A stretch of 64,000 nucleotides of DNA from Marinobacter daepoensis DSM 16072 (lineage in GTDB: Bacteria; Pseudomonadota; Gammaproteobacteria; Pseudomonadales; Oleiphilaceae), in the NCBI RefSeq assembly GCF_000421165.1, contig NZ_ATWI01000009.1:682001-746000 (forward strand), given 5' to 3'. Shown here in pieces: positions 29,954 to 40,949 of the stretch. The position numbers and the translations under genes were made by a program. How positions within the stretch are numbered: position 1 is the stretch's first letter; the number at the start of each line of letters is the position of its first letter. Under the pieces are notes generated by a model that had not been told where the DNA came from, did not search any database, and saw only the letters and a program-made list of their open reading frames with translations.

Positions 29954-29990
29954 CTTCCAGAAACGGCACCGGGCCAGAGCCCGGCCGCCA

Positions 29991-31295
29991 TCAGCGCTGG
30001 GCCTGACCGGCCTGAACCGCTTCTTCGTATTTCATTTTCTTCTCTTTGACCTTGGCCTGACCAAGAACAAAGTCAACCACGGCATCTTCCAGTACGGAAG
30101 ACTCAACCTGAGCCTTCTGGTCCGGGTTGCTGCTGAAGTGCGCAACCACTTCTTCAGGCTGTTCGTAAGTAGAAGCGATCTCCTGGATCTTCTCTTCCAC
30201 TTTAGCGTCGTCAGCCTTCAGGTCGTTTTTCTTGACCACTTCCTGGAACAGCAGCCCCGTCTTCACACGACGCTTCGCCTGCTCTTCGAAGATTTCCTTC
30301 GGCAATTGCTGGAAATCTACCTGCCCGCCAAAACGCTGAACTGCGTCCTGACGCAGACGATCAATTTCCTGATCTATCAGAGCGGTAGGAATGTCCAGCT
30401 CGGTCGTTTCCAGCAGGCCGTCTACAACGTCATTCTTAACCTTATTGGAGACAGCTTGCTTGAGCTCACGCTCCATATTTTTCTTCACTTCCTCACGGAA
30501 GGCAGCTTCATCTTCGGCTTCGATCCCGAAACGCTTGAAGAATTCCTGATCCAGCTCCGGCAGCTGCGGCTCTTCTACCTTGTGGATCTTGATCTCAAAC
30601 TTGGCGGGCTTCCCGGCCAGATCTTCGTTGTGGTAGTCCTCAGGGAACTCAACCTCAATTTCCAGCTCTTCGCCAGCCTTGCCGCCAACGATGCCTTTCT
30701 CGAAGCCAGGAATCATCTGACCAGAACCCAGAGTCAGGCGATGGCCTTCGGCTGCGCCGCCTTCAAACTCTTCGCCATCAATGGAACCTTTGAAGTCAAT
30801 GGTCACGATGTCCTTATTCTTGGACTTACGCTTAACCTCTTTCATGGTGGCCTGCTGACGACGCAGGTTATCGATCATGGTGTCGATATCCTTGTCAGTC
30901 ACATCAGAGACCGGCTTTTCAACACTAACTTTGCTCAGGTCACCGAGTTCAATCTCAGGCAGAACTTCAAACGTAGCCACGAATTCGAGGTCTTTCCCTT
31001 CTTCCATGGTCTTCGGCTCAAGCTTCGGCCAGCCTGCCGGATTGATATCCTGCTCCTGCAGCGCCTTGATGTAGTTGTCACGCATAACCTCGCCAACCAC
31101 TTCCTGACGGACGCTGGCACCGAAACGACGCTTAACCACGCTCATGGGAACCTTCCCAGGGCGGAAACCGTTCAGGCGCACGGTGCGAGCAGTTTCCTGC
31201 AGGCGTTTCTGAACCGCCTTGTCGATTTCCTGGGCGGGCACACCAATCGTCATTCGACGCTCGATGTTGGAGGTCGTTTCAACAGACACTTGCAT
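29991..31295 (-). CDS. tig: Trigger factor
   Basis: 434 residues. Ribosome-binding tail near the N-terminus (GFRPGKVP at about 44-51), a central FKBP-type isomerase domain (about 155-245, with VTIDFKGSIDGEEFEGG) and a C-terminal helical chaperone domain. It binds the ribosome exit tunnel and shields nascent chains. It precedes clpP, the standard order, and follows the tRNA cluster on the same strand. Start at 31295 has GAGG nine bases upstream. Confidence 0.98.
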   Translation of the reverse strand: MQVSVETTSNIERRMTIGVPAQEIDKAVQKRLQETARTVRLNGFRPGKVPMSVVKRRFGASVRQEVVGEVMRDNYIKALQEQDINPAGWPKLEPKTMEEGKDLEFVATFEVLPEIELGDLSKVSVEKPVSDVTDKDIDTMIDNLRRQQATMKEVKRKSKNKDIVTIDFKGSIDGEEFEGGAAEGHRLTLGSGQMIPGFEKGIVGGKAGEELEIEVEFPEDYHNEDLAGKPAKFEIKIHKVEEPQLPELDQEFFKRFGIEAEDEAAFREEVKKNMERELKQAVSNKVKNDVVDGLLETTELDIPTALIDQEIDRLRQDAVQRFGGQVDFQQLPKEIFEEQAKRRVKTGLLFQEVVKKNDLKADDAKVEEKIQEIASTYEQPEEVVAHFSSNPDQKAQVESSVLEDAVVDFVLGQAKVKEKKMKYEEAVQAGQAQR

Positions 31296-31512
31296 GGAAG
31301 TTCCTCAAATTACAGATTCTGTAGGTGAATGAAAATATAACGAAAATCCCAACAAGAGCAGACAACCCTCAAGGGACGCAAAATTAAAAGCCGGTAGTTT
31401 ATCACGGTTTGCCCCGCTGAGAGAATCACCCAACGGCCCTGATTGCGGGTTTGATATGCGCTTAACCACGCAATTGTTCAGAATCTGGAGGAAAACCTGA
31501 AAAAAGAAAGGA

Positions 31513-31597
31513 TGGTGCGAGAGGAGAGACTTGAACTCTCACGGGTTGCCCCGCTGGAACCTAAATCCAGTGCGTCTACCAATTCCGCCACTCTCGC
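31513..31597 (-). tRNA. tRNA-Leu (anticodon TAG)
   Basis: 85 nt including an encoded CCA. Acceptor GCGAGAG/CTCTCGC, anticodon stem CTGGA/TCCAG with loop TTTAGGT, variable arm and GTTCAAG T-loop. Last of four tRNAs on this strand. Confidence 0.95.
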
Positions 31598-31661
31598 ATG
31601 CCTGGCCCCTGAACAGACTCTCGTCGAGAATCCAGGAACAACAGAAATAAACAAGGGGAAG

Positions 31662-31738
31662 TGGGGTGGACGAAGGGGTTCGAACCCTCGACCGCAGGAG
31701 TCACAATCCTGAGCTCTACCAACTGAGCTACGTCCACC
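31662..31738 (-). tRNA. tRNA-His (anticodon GTG)
   Basis: 77 nt including CCA and the extra 5' G(-1) facing C73 that marks tRNA-His. Anticodon stem CAGGA/TCCTG with loop TTGTGAC. Confidence 0.96.
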
Positions 31739-31822
31739 ACATCAAAGAAATGCCTTCCGGCATACTATTGACTTCAACTTTGCTGGTCCGGCGAGTCCGG
31801 TGCCATTTCGCGTTTCAGGAGA

Positions 31823-31899
31823 TGGCGCGCCCGGCAGGACTCGAACCTGCGACCATCCGCTTAGAAGGCGGATGCTCTATCCAGCTGAGCTACGGGCGC
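31823..31899 (-). tRNA. tRNA-Arg (anticodon TCT)
   Basis: 77 nt including CCA. Acceptor GCGCCCG/CGGGCGC, anticodon loop CTTCTAA within stem ATCCGC/GCGGAT, standard D and T arms. Confidence 0.95.
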
Positions 31900-31932
31900 T
31901 TGACCGTTCGCCCACCTGAATATTCAGAAAAA

Positions 31933-32009
31933 TGGTCGGGGTAGAGAGATTCGAACTCCCGACATCCTGCTCCCAAAGCAGGCGCGCTACCAGACTGCGC
32001 TATACCCCG
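31933..32009 (-). tRNA. tRNA-Pro (anticodon TGG)
   Basis: 77 nt including CCA. Acceptor CGGGGTA/TACCCCG, anticodon loop TTTGGGA within stem CCTGC/GCAGG. First tRNA after the promoter, so the transcript reads Pro-Arg-His-Leu. Confidence 0.95.
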
Positions 32010-32042
32010 TTTAAACTGAACAACAAGTGCCTCAGCAAAGTT

Positions 32043-32078
32043 GGCGCGCATATTACCGGCGCCAAACGCGTCCGTCAA
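32043..32078 (-). promoter_or_regulatory. tRNA operon promoter with GC-rich discriminator
   Basis: On the minus strand TTGACG (32078-32073), a 17-bp spacer and TAATAT (32055-32050) are followed by GCGCGCC. The GC-rich discriminator is the mark of stringently controlled stable-RNA promoters. The start would fall about 35 bp before tRNA-Pro. Confidence 0.75.
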
Positions 32079-32238
32079 CACAGAATTTAAAATTCATTGC
32101 ATTTGTTACGATCTAATGACCCCTCGCGGCGCCATAAGTTCCCCTGAGACCCCACCCTACATTGGCCTTGAGTACGAAGCATGAGACAATGCACGGCCTT
32201 CACTTTATTACTCACGCCCAAACCGACAAGACGGAAAC

Positions 32239-33099
32239 ATGAGCGCCAAACTGATTAATGGAAAAGAAATTGCTGCCCAGGTCCGGCAACGGGTAGCTGC
32301 CGGTGTCGAAGCCAGAAAACAGAAAGGCCTGAGAGCCCCCGGCCTGGCCGTAGTACTGGTCGGCAACGACCCTGCCTCACAGGTTTATGTTGGCAATAAA
32401 CGCAAAGCCTGCGAACAGGCCGGCATCTTGTCTCTATCCTACGACTTGCCGGAAGACACCTCTCAGGCCACTCTGGAGGCCCTGGTCGACGAGCTGAATG
32501 AAAACCCTGCAGTAGACGGCATTCTGGTCCAGCTCCCCCTGCCTCCTCACCTGGACGCCGACCCAATCCTCGTCAAGATCCGCCCCGACAAAGACGTGGA
32601 CGGCTTTCACCCGTACAACATCGGCCGCCTGATGCAGCGTAAGCCTACCCTGCGCCCCTGCACACCGGCCGGCGTCATCACCCTGCTCGACTCGATCAAC
32701 ACGCCCTACAAAGGCCAGCATGCGGTTATTGTCGGCGCCTCTAACATTGTTGGCCGCCCGATGAGCATGGAACTCCTCCTGAAGGGAGCTACAACCACAG
32801 TCTGCCATCGATTCACGGATAATCTCGAGAAGTTCGTTGGCGAAGCAGACATCCTTGTGGCGGCAGTCGGCAAACCAGGCATTATCAAGGGATCATGGGT
32901 CAAACCCGGCGCCACCGTTATTGATGTTGGCATCAACCGCCAGGAAAACGGCAAGCTGTGTGGTGACGTTGACTTTGAGGCCGCCGCGGACCGGGCAGCT
33001 TACATCACCCCCGTTCCAGGTGGTGTAGGACCGATGACCATTGCCACCCTGCTGGAAAACACATTGTACGCAGCGGACGTGTTACACGCTGACGAATAA
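32239..33099 (+). CDS. folD: Bifunctional methylene-THF dehydrogenase/methenyl-THF cyclohydrolase
   Basis: 286 residues. Contains [17 protein letters not shown] with the catalytic Lys, [14 protein letters not shown], and the Rossmann segment [17 protein letters not shown], plus [13 protein letters not shown] at the C-terminus. It interconverts one-carbon forms of tetrahydrofolate using NADP+ in the cytosol. It is divergent from the tRNA cluster, as in Pseudomonas, and ends in a shared terminator with glcB. Confidence 0.97.
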   Translation: MSAKLINGKEIAAQVRQRVAAGVEARKQKGLRAPGLAVVLVGNDPASQVYVGNKRKACEQAGILSLSYDLPEDTSQATLEALVDELNENPAVDGILVQLPLPPHLDADPILVKIRPDKDVDGFHPYNIGRLMQRKPTLRPCTPAGVITLLDSINTPYKGQHAVIVGASNIVGRPMSMELLLKGATTTVCHRFTDNLEKFVGEADILVAAVGKPGIIKGSWVKPGATVIDVGINRQENGKLCGDVDFEAAADRAAYITPVPGGVGPMTIATLLENTLYAADVLHADE

Positions 33100-33132
33100 A
33101 ACACCAAAGGGCACAACACCGCTCCTACCAAC

Positions 33133-33160
33133 AAAAAACCCCGCCAAGGCGGGGTTTTTT
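33133..33160. terminator. Bidirectional terminator between folD and glcB
   Basis: AAAAAACCCCGCC/GGCGGGGTTTTTT with a 2-base centre (practical loop slightly larger). The A and T tracts on both sides serve both convergent genes. Confidence 0.93.
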
Positions 33161-33178
33161 GTTACCACATCAGGCGTT

Positions 33179-35359
33179 TTACTGCCCGTATTTGGCCTTG
33201 GCCTTCAGGCGGTACGCGTGTAGCAACGGCTCGGTGTAACCCGCCGGCTGTTCACGCCCCTTCAGAACCAGATCCACAGCCGCCTGGAACGCGATGCTGC
33301 CATCAAAGTCTGCAGCCATGTTGCGGTAAGCCGGATCGCCGGCGTTCTGCTGATCAACCACAGCAGCCATACGCTTCATGGTTTCCATAATCTGCTCTTC
33401 AGAGCAGATGCCGTGGTACAGCCAGTTGGTCAGCAACTGTGAGGAGATACGCAAGGTCGCGCGGTCTTCCATCAGGCCAACATCGTTGATGTCAGGCACC
33501 TTGGAGCAACCCACACCTTGGTCGATCCAGCGCACAACATAGCCAAGAATCCCCTGGGCGTTGTTGTCCAGCTCCTGCTGGATATCTTCAGCGCTCAAAG
33601 AAGATGGATCGTCCATCACCGGCACGGTCAGGATATCGTCCAGAGACGCACGCTGACGGCTTGCCAGCTCTTTCTGCACATCAAACACGTTCACCTGGTG
33701 GTAGTGAGTGGCATGCAGAGTGGCGGCCGTCGGAGACGGAACCCAGGCCGTGTTGGCACCAGCCTTCGGATGACCAATCTTGGCCTCCAGCATACCCGCC
33801 ATCAGATCTGGCATGGCCCACATACCCTTACCAATCTGAGCAACCCCGGACAGCCCTGCTTCCAGGCCAATGTCCACGTTCCACTGCTCGTAGGCGTTGA
33901 TCCAGGCAGCCTGCTTCATCGGACCCTTACGGATGAAGGGGCCCAGCTCCATGGAGGTGTGAATCTCGTCACCGGTACGATCCAGGAAGCCTGTATTGAT
34001 AAAGACGGTGCGCTCTTTGGCCGCGTGGATGCACGCTTTCAGGTTCACTGTGGTGCGACGCTCTTCGTCCATGATGCCGACCTTCAGAGTGAAGCGCGGC
34101 AGGCCGAGAGCATCTTCAACACGACCAAAGAATTCGTTGGTGAATGCAACCTCTTCCGGGCCGTGCTGCTTGGGCTTAACAATGTACACGGAACCTTTGG
34201 TGCTATTCTGGAATTTACCATCGCCCTTCAGGTCGTGGATAGCGATCAGGGAGGTCAACAGACCATCCATCAGGCCTTCCGGAATTTCGCTGCCATCGCT
34301 CAGCAGGATCGCCGGGTTGGTCATCAGGTGACCAACGTTACGAACGAACAACAGGCTACGCCCTTTTAGAGTCAGCTCGCTGCCATCCGCGCCAGTGTAG
34401 GTGCGGTCGCCGTTCATGCGGCGAGTCATCATCTGGCCACCCTTTTCGAAGGACTCTTCCAGATCGCCCTTCATCAGGCCCAGCCAGTTCTTGTAGGCGA
34501 CGACCTTGTCATCAGCGTCTACAGCGGCTACCGAGTCTTCGCAGTCCATGATGGTGGTCAGAGCAGATTCCATCAGAACGTCTTTAACATTGGCACCGTC
34601 GTCTTTTCCGATCGGGTGACTGGCATCAATCTGAATTTCGAAATGCATGCCATTCTTCACCAGCAGAATGCCTGTAGGGGCATCAGCGGCACCGGTGTAT
34701 CCCACAAAGCCGGATGTGTCTTGCAGGCCGGTCACTTCACCATTCTGCAGCTTCACCACCAGCTTGCCGCCGTCGATGCTGTATTTGGCCGCATCTTTAT
34801 GACTGCCAGACGCCAGAGGCGCAGAGCCGTCCAGCAGATTGCGTGCCCACTCAATCACCTTGGCACCCCGCACCGGGTTGTAGCCACGCCCCTTCTCGGC
34901 ACCATTGTCCTCTGAAAGAGCGTCGGTACCGTACAAAGCATCGTACAAGCTACCCCAACGGGCATTAGCTGCGTTCAGCGCAAAACGGGCATTCATCACC
35001 GGAACAACCAGCTGTGGGCCAGCCATCGTCGCGATCTCAGGATCAACGTTCGACGTAGAGATTTTGAAGTCTGCCGGCTCATCGACCAGATAGCCAATGT
35101 CCTTGAGGAACGACTTGTACTCAGCCATGTCGAGCTTCTGGCCTTTGTGATCGCGATTCCAGGTATCCATCTTCTCCTGAATCTCGTCACGCTTGAGCAA
35201 CAGCTCGCGGTTGCGCGGAGCGAGCTCGTTTACAATCTTGTCGAACTCGGCCCAGAATTTCTCAGCGTCGATACCGGTGCCCGGAATCGCCTCGTTGTTT
35301 ACGAAATCGTACAGATTCTTGGCGATCTTAATACCGCCAACTTGAACGCGTTCTGTCAT
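33179..35359 (-). CDS. glcB: Malate synthase G
   Basis: 726 residues from the ATG at 35359 (GAGG upstream; a TTG five codons earlier overlaps that site). Long single-domain form typical of isoform G, with [17 protein letters not shown] and [20 protein letters not shown] around the active site and the C-terminal plug. It condenses glyoxylate with acetyl-CoA to malate, so growth on C2 compounds or fatty acids is indicated. No glycolate oxidase or aceA gene is nearby. An 11-bp inverted repeat lies in its upstream region. Confidence 0.97.
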   Translation of the reverse strand: MTERVQVGGIKIAKNLYDFVNNEAIPGTGIDAEKFWAEFDKIVNELAPRNRELLLKRDEIQEKMDTWNRDHKGQKLDMAEYKSFLKDIGYLVDEPADFKISTSNVDPEIATMAGPQLVVPVMNARFALNAANARWGSLYDALYGTDALSEDNGAEKGRGYNPVRGAKVIEWARNLLDGSAPLASGSHKDAAKYSIDGGKLVVKLQNGEVTGLQDTSGFVGYTGAADAPTGILLVKNGMHFEIQIDASHPIGKDDGANVKDVLMESALTTIMDCEDSVAAVDADDKVVAYKNWLGLMKGDLEESFEKGGQMMTRRMNGDRTYTGADGSELTLKGRSLLFVRNVGHLMTNPAILLSDGSEIPEGLMDGLLTSLIAIHDLKGDGKFQNSTKGSVYIVKPKQHGPEEVAFTNEFFGRVEDALGLPRFTLKVGIMDEERRTTVNLKACIHAAKERTVFINTGFLDRTGDEIHTSMELGPFIRKGPMKQAAWINAYEQWNVDIGLEAGLSGVAQIGKGMWAMPDLMAGMLEAKIGHPKAGANTAWVPSPTAATLHATHYHQVNVFDVQKELASRQRASLDDILTVPVMDDPSSLSAEDIQQELDNNAQGILGYVVRWIDQGVGCSKVPDINDVGLMEDRATLRISSQLLTNWLYHGICSEEQIMETMKRMAAVVDQQNAGDPAYRNMAADFDGSIAFQAAVDLVLKGREQPAGYTEPLLHAYRLKAKAKYGQ

Positions 35360-35437
35360 CGTTGCTTGCCTCAATGGGTTTGTAGTTCCCGACTCCCCTC
35401 TCGGCGCCCACAGGCGCGGGGACGTTCTGATTAGAGC

Positions 35438-35492
35438 GCCGCATTGTACGTGAAATTCCCTACAAGGTCATTCCCACACAATACAATGCGGC
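35438..35492. repeat. Perfect 11-bp inverted repeat between cysS and glcB
   Basis: GCCGCATTGTA (35438-35448) and TACAATGCGGC (35482-35492) are exact reverse complements separated by 33 bases. Read on the minus strand, the arm nearer glcB holds TACAAT, a good -10, with ATGACC 17 bp upstream as a poor -35, about 85 bp ahead of glcB. It may be an operator over the glcB promoter or a cysS 3' hairpin; no T-tract follows it. Confidence 0.5.
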
Positions 35493-35512
35493 CATAGGAG
35501 CAATTGGACCAT

Positions 35513-36898
35513 TCAGGCCCGGCGCCAGCTGGTGCCCTCACGACTGTCGTCCAGGATAATACCCTTGTCGAGAAGCTCATCGCGGATGCGGTCGGCTCCA
35601 GCAAAGTCCTTTGCTTTACGGGCATCGGCCCGGGCCTGAATCATGGCCTCGATATCCTCAGCCGTCAGCTCGCTCCCGGTATCCGCCTGAAAGAAAGACT
35701 CAGGATCCTGCTGCAACAGCCCGAGCACGGCACCCAGCCTTACCAGCACCGCAGCGCTGCGCTTGGCGGCACCTTCATCGCCATCCCGACGCTGGTGATT
35801 GATCTCATTGGCCACTGCATGCAGCACCGAAATGGCCCCGGCGGTATTGAAATCATCGTCCATCATCTCAACAAACCGGCGATCATGGTCTGTCTCCGGC
35901 ACATCCGAACCCTTCGCCGGTACAACACCACGCAAGGCGTGATAAAGCTTGGTCAGCGTACGCCCCGCCTCTGCCAGATTGTCTTCAGAGTAATCCACCT
36001 GACTGCGGTACTGACTGGACACCAGGAAGTAGCGCACCACTTCTGCAGGGTACTTCTCAAGAATCTCTCGTATGGTGAAAAAATTGCCCAGCGACTTGGA
36101 CATTTTCTCTTTGTTTACCCGAATGGCACCAGCGTGCATCCAGGTATGAACAAACTTGTGGCCGGTCGCACACTCAGACTGAGCAATCTCGTTCTCATGG
36201 TGCGGGAACAGCAAGTCCGGCCCGCCCCCATGGATATCAAAGGAATCCCCCAGGCACCGGGTGGACATGGCCGAACACTCGATGTGCCAGCCCGGACGCC
36301 CCTCTCCCCAGGGCGACGACCAACTCACCTCTCCCGGCCGGGCCGCTTTCCAGAGCGCGAAATCCGCCGGGCTGCGCTTGGCCTCCCGGACATCCACACG
36401 GGCGCCCGCCACCAGATCGTCCAGTTTCTTTTTGCTGAGCTTGCCGTACTCCGGAAATGACGCTACCGAGAAATAGACATCTCCGTTATCGGCAGCGTAG
36501 GCATGGCCACCCGCAACCAGCTTCTGGACCATGGCCACAATATCATCGATGTACGCCGTCGCCCTGGGCTCTTCACTGGGTGACAGCACCCCCAACTTGG
36601 CCTCATCTTCGTGCATGGCGCGGATCATCCGGTCGGTCAGATCGGTATAGACCTCCCCGTTTTCATCGGCGCGGCGCAGAATTTTGTCATCAATGTCCGT
36701 AATGTTTCGCACGTAATGCACATCGTATCCACGATGGCGCAGATAGCGGGTAATCACGTCAAACGCCACCAACACTCTGGCATGCCCCAGATGGCAGTAA
36801 TCGTATACGGTCATACCGCATACATACATGCGCACTTTGCCAGGTTCGAGGGTTTTGAACGCTTCCTTCTGCTGTGTCAGCGTATTGTAGATACGCAT
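35513..36898 (-). CDS. cysS: Cysteinyl-tRNA synthetase
   Basis: 461 residues from the ATG at 36898. Class I motifs: HIGH variant HLGHARV near residue 30 and [10 protein letters not shown], with CGMTVYD and later Cys/His residues for zinc. It charges tRNA-Cys. The start shares a base with the glnS stop (TGATG), so glnS and cysS are coupled. A GTG one codon upstream is also possible. Confidence 0.97.
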   Translation of the reverse strand: MRIYNTLTQQKEAFKTLEPGKVRMYVCGMTVYDYCHLGHARVLVAFDVITRYLRHRGYDVHYVRNITDIDDKILRRADENGEVYTDLTDRMIRAMHEDEAKLGVLSPSEEPRATAYIDDIVAMVQKLVAGGHAYAADNGDVYFSVASFPEYGKLSKKKLDDLVAGARVDVREAKRSPADFALWKAARPGEVSWSSPWGEGRPGWHIECSAMSTRCLGDSFDIHGGGPDLLFPHHENEIAQSECATGHKFVHTWMHAGAIRVNKEKMSKSLGNFFTIREILEKYPAEVVRYFLVSSQYRSQVDYSEDNLAEAGRTLTKLYHALRGVVPAKGSDVPETDHDRRFVEMMDDDFNTAGAISVLHAVANEINHQRRDGDEGAAKRSAAVLVRLGAVLGLLQQDPESFFQADTGSELTAEDIEAMIQARADARKAKDFAGADRIRDELLDKGIILDDSREGTSWRRA

Positions 36899-38577
36899 CA
36901 CTTGCCTCCCTTGCCCCAGGAATCCCGGAGCGTCACAGTACGGTTAAACACGGGCTTACCGGCCTCTTCGGTCAGCTCTCGGTCGCAGAAGAAATAGCCC
37001 TCACGCTCAAACTGATACGGCAAATCGCTCCTCGGTTGCGCCAGCGTTTTCTCAACCCTCGCACCCTCAAGTACAACCAGAGATTCCGGATTCAGGTGAT
37101 CAAGGAAATCTCCCTCCTTATCACTGTCCGGAGATTCATGATTGAACAGACGATCGTACAGATTGACATCAACCTCAACACTGTCGCTGGCAGACACCCA
37201 GTGAATCACCCCGTTGGGCTTATAGCCTTCCGGATTCACGCCCAGGGTGTTCGGATCGTACTCACACTTGAGCTCAACAATCTCGCCGTCGTCGTCACGC
37301 ACCACCTCCCGGCAAGTCATGACATAGCCGCCGCGCAGCCGAACAGCCTGATCCGGTGCCAGCCGTTTCCACTTGCGAGGAGGCTCCACCTCAAAATCGT
37401 CCCGATCAATGTACAGCGTCTGACTCCAGGTCACCTGCCGCTCTCCCATGTCAGGGTTTTGCGGGTGCACAGGCAAGGTCAGGGTTTCAGTCTGGCTTTC
37501 AGGATAGTTGGTCAGCGTAACTTTGAGCGGGCGCATAACACACATTGCGCGTGGAGCGCGGCTATTCAGATCTTCACGAATGGCATGCTCCAGCATACCA
37601 ACATCGACCGTACCGCCCGCCTTGTTCACACCGATCATGTCGCAGAAGCTGCGAATCGATTCCGGCGTGTAACCTCGGCGACGCATCCCGGAAATGGTCG
37701 GCATCCGGGGGTCATTCCAGCCGCCAACGACATTCTCATCGACCAGGCGCTTGAGTTTGCGCTTGCTGGTAATGGTGTAATTCAGGTTCAGCCGGGCAAA
37801 CTCAATCTGGCGCGGGTGACACGGAATGGTGATGTTATCGAGCACCCAGTCGTACAGCGGCCGGTGATCCTCAAACTCCAGGGTGCACAGAGAGTGGGTG
37901 ATCCCTTCCAGGGCATCGGAGATTGGATGCGTAAAGTCGTACATCGGGTAGATGCACCATTTACTGCCCGTCTGATGGTGGTCAGCGTAGCGAATCCGGT
38001 AGAGGATCGGGTCCCGCATATTGATATTGGGCGAGGCCATATCAATTCTGGCCCGCAGCACCAGCTCGCCGTTTTGGAACTTACCGGCTCGCATATCCCG
38101 GAACAGCTGCAAACTTTCCTCTGCCGGACGGTCGCGATACGGACTGTCCTTTCCCGGCTCTTTCAAAGAACCCCGGTATTCAGCCATCTGCTCCGCGTTC
38201 AGGGCGCACACATACGCCTTGCCCTTCTGAATAAGCTCCTCTGCAAACGCATACAGCTGATCAAAGTAATCCGACGCAAAACGCACCTCGCCGGCCCACT
38301 TATAGCCCAACCACTCCACATCCTGCTTGATCGCATCGATGTATTCCTGGCTTTCTTTCTCCGGGTTGGTGTCATCGAACCGGAGGTTACATACGCCCGC
38401 AAAGGTCTCGGCAATTCCGAAGTTCAGACAAATAGACTTGGCATGCCCGACATGCAGATAGCCATTAGGCTCTGGCGGAAATCGGGTGACAACCTGCCCG
38501 CTGTGCTCACCCTTGGTGACGGCGTCTTCAATCAGGCTCTGGATAAAGTTATGGGCTTTCTTCGACTCGGCGCTCAT
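36898..38577 (-). CDS. glnS: Glutaminyl-tRNA synthetase
   Basis: 559 residues. Signature [16 protein letters not shown] carries the HIGH motif, and the KMSKS equivalent is [11 protein letters not shown]-terminal anticodon-binding beta-barrels are present. It charges tRNA-Gln directly, as in gammaproteobacteria. A TATAAT on the minus strand at 38640-38645 may be its -10 box, in the region shared with divergent ppiB. Confidence 0.97.
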   Translation of the reverse strand: MSAESKKAHNFIQSLIEDAVTKGEHSGQVVTRFPPEPNGYLHVGHAKSICLNFGIAETFAGVCNLRFDDTNPEKESQEYIDAIKQDVEWLGYKWAGEVRFASDYFDQLYAFAEELIQKGKAYVCALNAEQMAEYRGSLKEPGKDSPYRDRPAEESLQLFRDMRAGKFQNGELVLRARIDMASPNINMRDPILYRIRYADHHQTGSKWCIYPMYDFTHPISDALEGITHSLCTLEFEDHRPLYDWVLDNITIPCHPRQIEFARLNLNYTITSKRKLKRLVDENVVGGWNDPRMPTISGMRRRGYTPESIRSFCDMIGVNKAGGTVDVGMLEHAIREDLNSRAPRAMCVMRPLKVTLTNYPESQTETLTLPVHPQNPDMGERQVTWSQTLYIDRDDFEVEPPRKWKRLAPDQAVRLRGGYVMTCREVVRDDDGEIVELKCEYDPNTLGVNPEGYKPNGVIHWVSASDSVEVDVNLYDRLFNHESPDSDKEGDFLDHLNPESLVVLEGARVEKTLAQPRSDLPYQFEREGYFFCDRELTEEAGKPVFNRTVTLRDSWGKGGK

Positions 38578-38737
38578 ACAATCTCTGTTAACAGGGAATG
38601 AATCATGGGAGCTGTCCGGATGCTCCGTTTAAACCGCCTATTATACTCACAAATCCGCGCCGGACTCATGCACTGAAAGAAACTCTTGAGTACAATACCC
38701 CTTTGAACACTCTGATCCTCAAACACAGGAAACCCTG

Positions 38738-39238
38738 ATGATTCTGCTGCAGACAAACTTCGGTGATATCAAACTGGAACTGGACTACGAAAAAGCCCCG
38801 GAAACCGCCAAAAACTTTGAACAGTATGTTCGCGACGGCTTCTACGATGGCCTGATTTTTCACCGAGTCATCAGCAACTTCATGGTTCAGGGCGGCGGTC
38901 TCGAGCCAGGCATGACCCCTCGCAAAACCCGCGACCCCATCCAGAACGAAGCTGACAACGGCCTGAGCAACATGATTGGCACCGTCGCCATGGCCCGCAC
39001 CATGGACCCGCACTCAGCCACAGCCCAGTTCTTCATCAACGTCGAGAACAACGGCTTCCTGGACCACACCGCCAAGAACGCCGAGGGCTGGGGCTATTGC
39101 GTATTCGGCAAGGTGGCGGAGGGCATGGACACCGTCAACAAGATCCGCGCCGTCCGCACCACCATGCGCGCAGGCCACCAGGACGTTCCGTTTGAAGACG
39201 TCGTGATCGAGAAAGCCGAGGTTCTGGAGGACGCGTGA
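38738..39238 (+). CDS. ppiB: Cytoplasmic peptidyl-prolyl isomerase B (cyclophilin)
   Basis: 166 residues, no signal peptide, so cytoplasmic. Cyclophilin motifs [13 protein letters not shown] and [16 protein letters not shown] are intact, including the catalytic Arg. Its stop overlaps the lpxH start by GTGA, making a two-gene operon. Confidence 0.97.
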   Translation: MILLQTNFGDIKLELDYEKAPETAKNFEQYVRDGFYDGLIFHRVISNFMVQGGGLEPGMTPRKTRDPIQNEADNGLSNMIGTVAMARTMDPHSATAQFFINVENNGFLDHTAKNAEGWGYCVFGKVAEGMDTVNKIRAVRTTMRAGHQDVPFEDVVIEKAEVLEDA

Positions 39239-39960
39239 CCACGCTGCTTATCTCGGATCTGCATCTTGAAGAATCGCGCCCGGACATTACAGGCGCGTTT
39301 CTGTCCTTCCTCAAAGACAAAACGCCGGGAGTGGAGCGACTGTACATCCTTGGCGACTTTTTTGAGGCCTGGATTGGTGACGACGAACGCACCCCACTAC
39401 AGGAACAGGTAGCGTCGGCGCTGAAGGAAGTCCGGAGCAAAGGCACCGACATCTACCTGATGCACGGCAATCGCGACTTCCTCATTGGGGATGACTTTTG
39501 TGAACGCGCCGGCGCCACTCTGCTGACAGACCCGACTGTCGTAGACCTGTACGGCACTCCGACGCTGTTGATGCATGGCGACAGCCTTTGCACAGCCGAC
39601 GTTGAGTACCAGAAGTTCCGGGCCAACATGCGCAACCCGCAAACCGTGAAAATGCTGCTTGCCCGCCCACTGAAAGATCGCCAGCAAATGGCCCGGCAAC
39701 TCAGGGAAATCTCCATGGCGAAAAACCAGGGCAAAGCAGAGACCATTATGGACGTGACACCAGAAGAAGTGACCCGGGAACTGGAAGCTCACGGAGTGCA
39801 GCGAATGATTCACGGCCACACACACCGCCCCGCCATACACAACCTGGAAGCCAATGGAAGATCAGCACAACGCATTGTGCTGGGCGACTGGGAGCACTAT
39901 GCCTGGTGGCTGGAAGTGCGCCCGAGCCAGGAACCAGAACTTAAAAAAATCCCCCTATAA
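39235..39960 (+). CDS. lpxH: UDP-2,3-diacylglucosamine pyrophosphatase
   Basis: 241 residues. Metallophosphoesterase motifs in order: [25 protein letters not shown], and GHTHRPAIH, matching LpxH. It splits UDP-diacylglucosamine to lipid X and UMP in lipid A synthesis at the inner membrane. Starts at a GTG overlapping the ppiB stop. Its last 6 bases overlap the end of the convergent lipoprotein gene. Confidence 0.96.
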   Translation: MTTLLISDLHLEESRPDITGAFLSFLKDKTPGVERLYILGDFFEAWIGDDERTPLQEQVASALKEVRSKGTDIYLMHGNRDFLIGDDFCERAGATLLTDPTVVDLYGTPTLLMHGDSLCTADVEYQKFRANMRNPQTVKMLLARPLKDRQQMARQLREISMAKNQGKAETIMDVTPEEVTRELEAHGVQRMIHGHTHRPAIHNLEANGRSAQRIVLGDWEHYAWWLEVRPSQEPELKKIPL

Positions 39961-40815
39961 AGCCGGACCAGGGGCTGGCTCCCGGTAGCTCTCGACTCGC
40001 TTGAGCCAACCCGCCAGCCACCGCTCCCGCTCAATGGCGTTTTCGGCATTCCGGGCACGGCGGGTCAGAACAGTTGCCGCCGCGCTCCGGAAACGATCCA
40101 GCGCCGTGTCACCGGGCTCCGCCCCCATGGACACCAACACCTGAAGCAACCCCCATCCCTCGCCCTGATATCGCTCCCCGGGCGCCAACCCCTCGCCCTT
40201 GAAGTTCACATAATCCATCAACGCGTACACTCCACCAGGCGTCGCACTCAGCGCCTTAAGATCACCAAGGATTGCTCCCCGCCGACCTTCCGGCGCAGCC
40301 TGAATGATCGCACCCAAAGCCGACTGGGCACGGCGAAAAATAAACTCAGCCTGAATCCCCTGCGTCCCAGCCAGGAACTCCCTGAGCTCAGCCACCCGAG
40401 TCGAATCACTCGCCGCCAGGAAGTTCGCACGATCGGGCCAGGGGGCATCGAAGGGCTCAAGCGACAACAACCAGTCCGGCACAGACGCCTGGCGCTGGCT
40501 CATGTACCGGATCAGCTCAGGGAAACTCTCAACAAATCGCCCCTGAACATCCCTGGGGTACCAGATGAAATGACCAATCCCCAACGACGGAAACAACTCC
40601 CCTTCGTTCCAATGCACCAGACACTGGAACCGCCCGGCACACTCATTCTGGAAGATCTTCTGACCCACCCAATCCATTTGCTGCGGCTCAAGCGCCAGAG
40701 AAATATCCGGGGACGCTGACCGCCCCCCCGGCACTTCTCCAACAGAATCAGAATCGCAACCCACCAGCGTTGCGAAAACGACGAGGACAACCATCTGAAT
40801 CCAGGCACGCAGCAC
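39955..40815 (-). CDS. Lipoprotein of unknown function
   Basis: 286 residues from a GTG at 40815 with GAGGGAGGGG just upstream. The N-terminus is a lipoprotein signal with lipobox TLVGC (Cys20). The stretch with KIFQNECAG, HWNEGELFPSLGIGHFIWYP (positions about 52-86) looks conserved, and a Glu followed by SLGIGH recalls the catalytic region of some lysozyme-like folds, but I cannot assign a family. The remainder is helical. It lies between lpxH and fpr, convergent with lpxH. Confidence 0.7.
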   Translation of the reverse strand: MLRAWIQMVVLVVFATLVGCDSDSVGEVPGGRSASPDISLALEPQQMDWVGQKIFQNECAGRFQCLVHWNEGELFPSLGIGHFIWYPRDVQGRFVESFPELIRYMSQRQASVPDWLLSLEPFDAPWPDRANFLAASDSTRVAELREFLAGTQGIQAEFIFRRAQSALGAIIQAAPEGRRGAILGDLKALSATPGGVYALMDYVNFKGEGLAPGERYQGEGWGLLQVLVSMGAEPGDTALDRFRSAAATVLTRRARNAENAIERERWLAGWLKRVESYREPAPGPAL

Positions 40816-40949
40816 AACCCCTCCCTCTATCTCCGGACCAACCCAAGGCACCCAAGCCTCACCAAGAGGCTAATTGTGCCCTGTCCGTTCCGTGGAGGGG
40901 AACCAACTTTGCGCTTTGGTAATCCAAGGAGGCCAAGCCTCCTCTCTGC

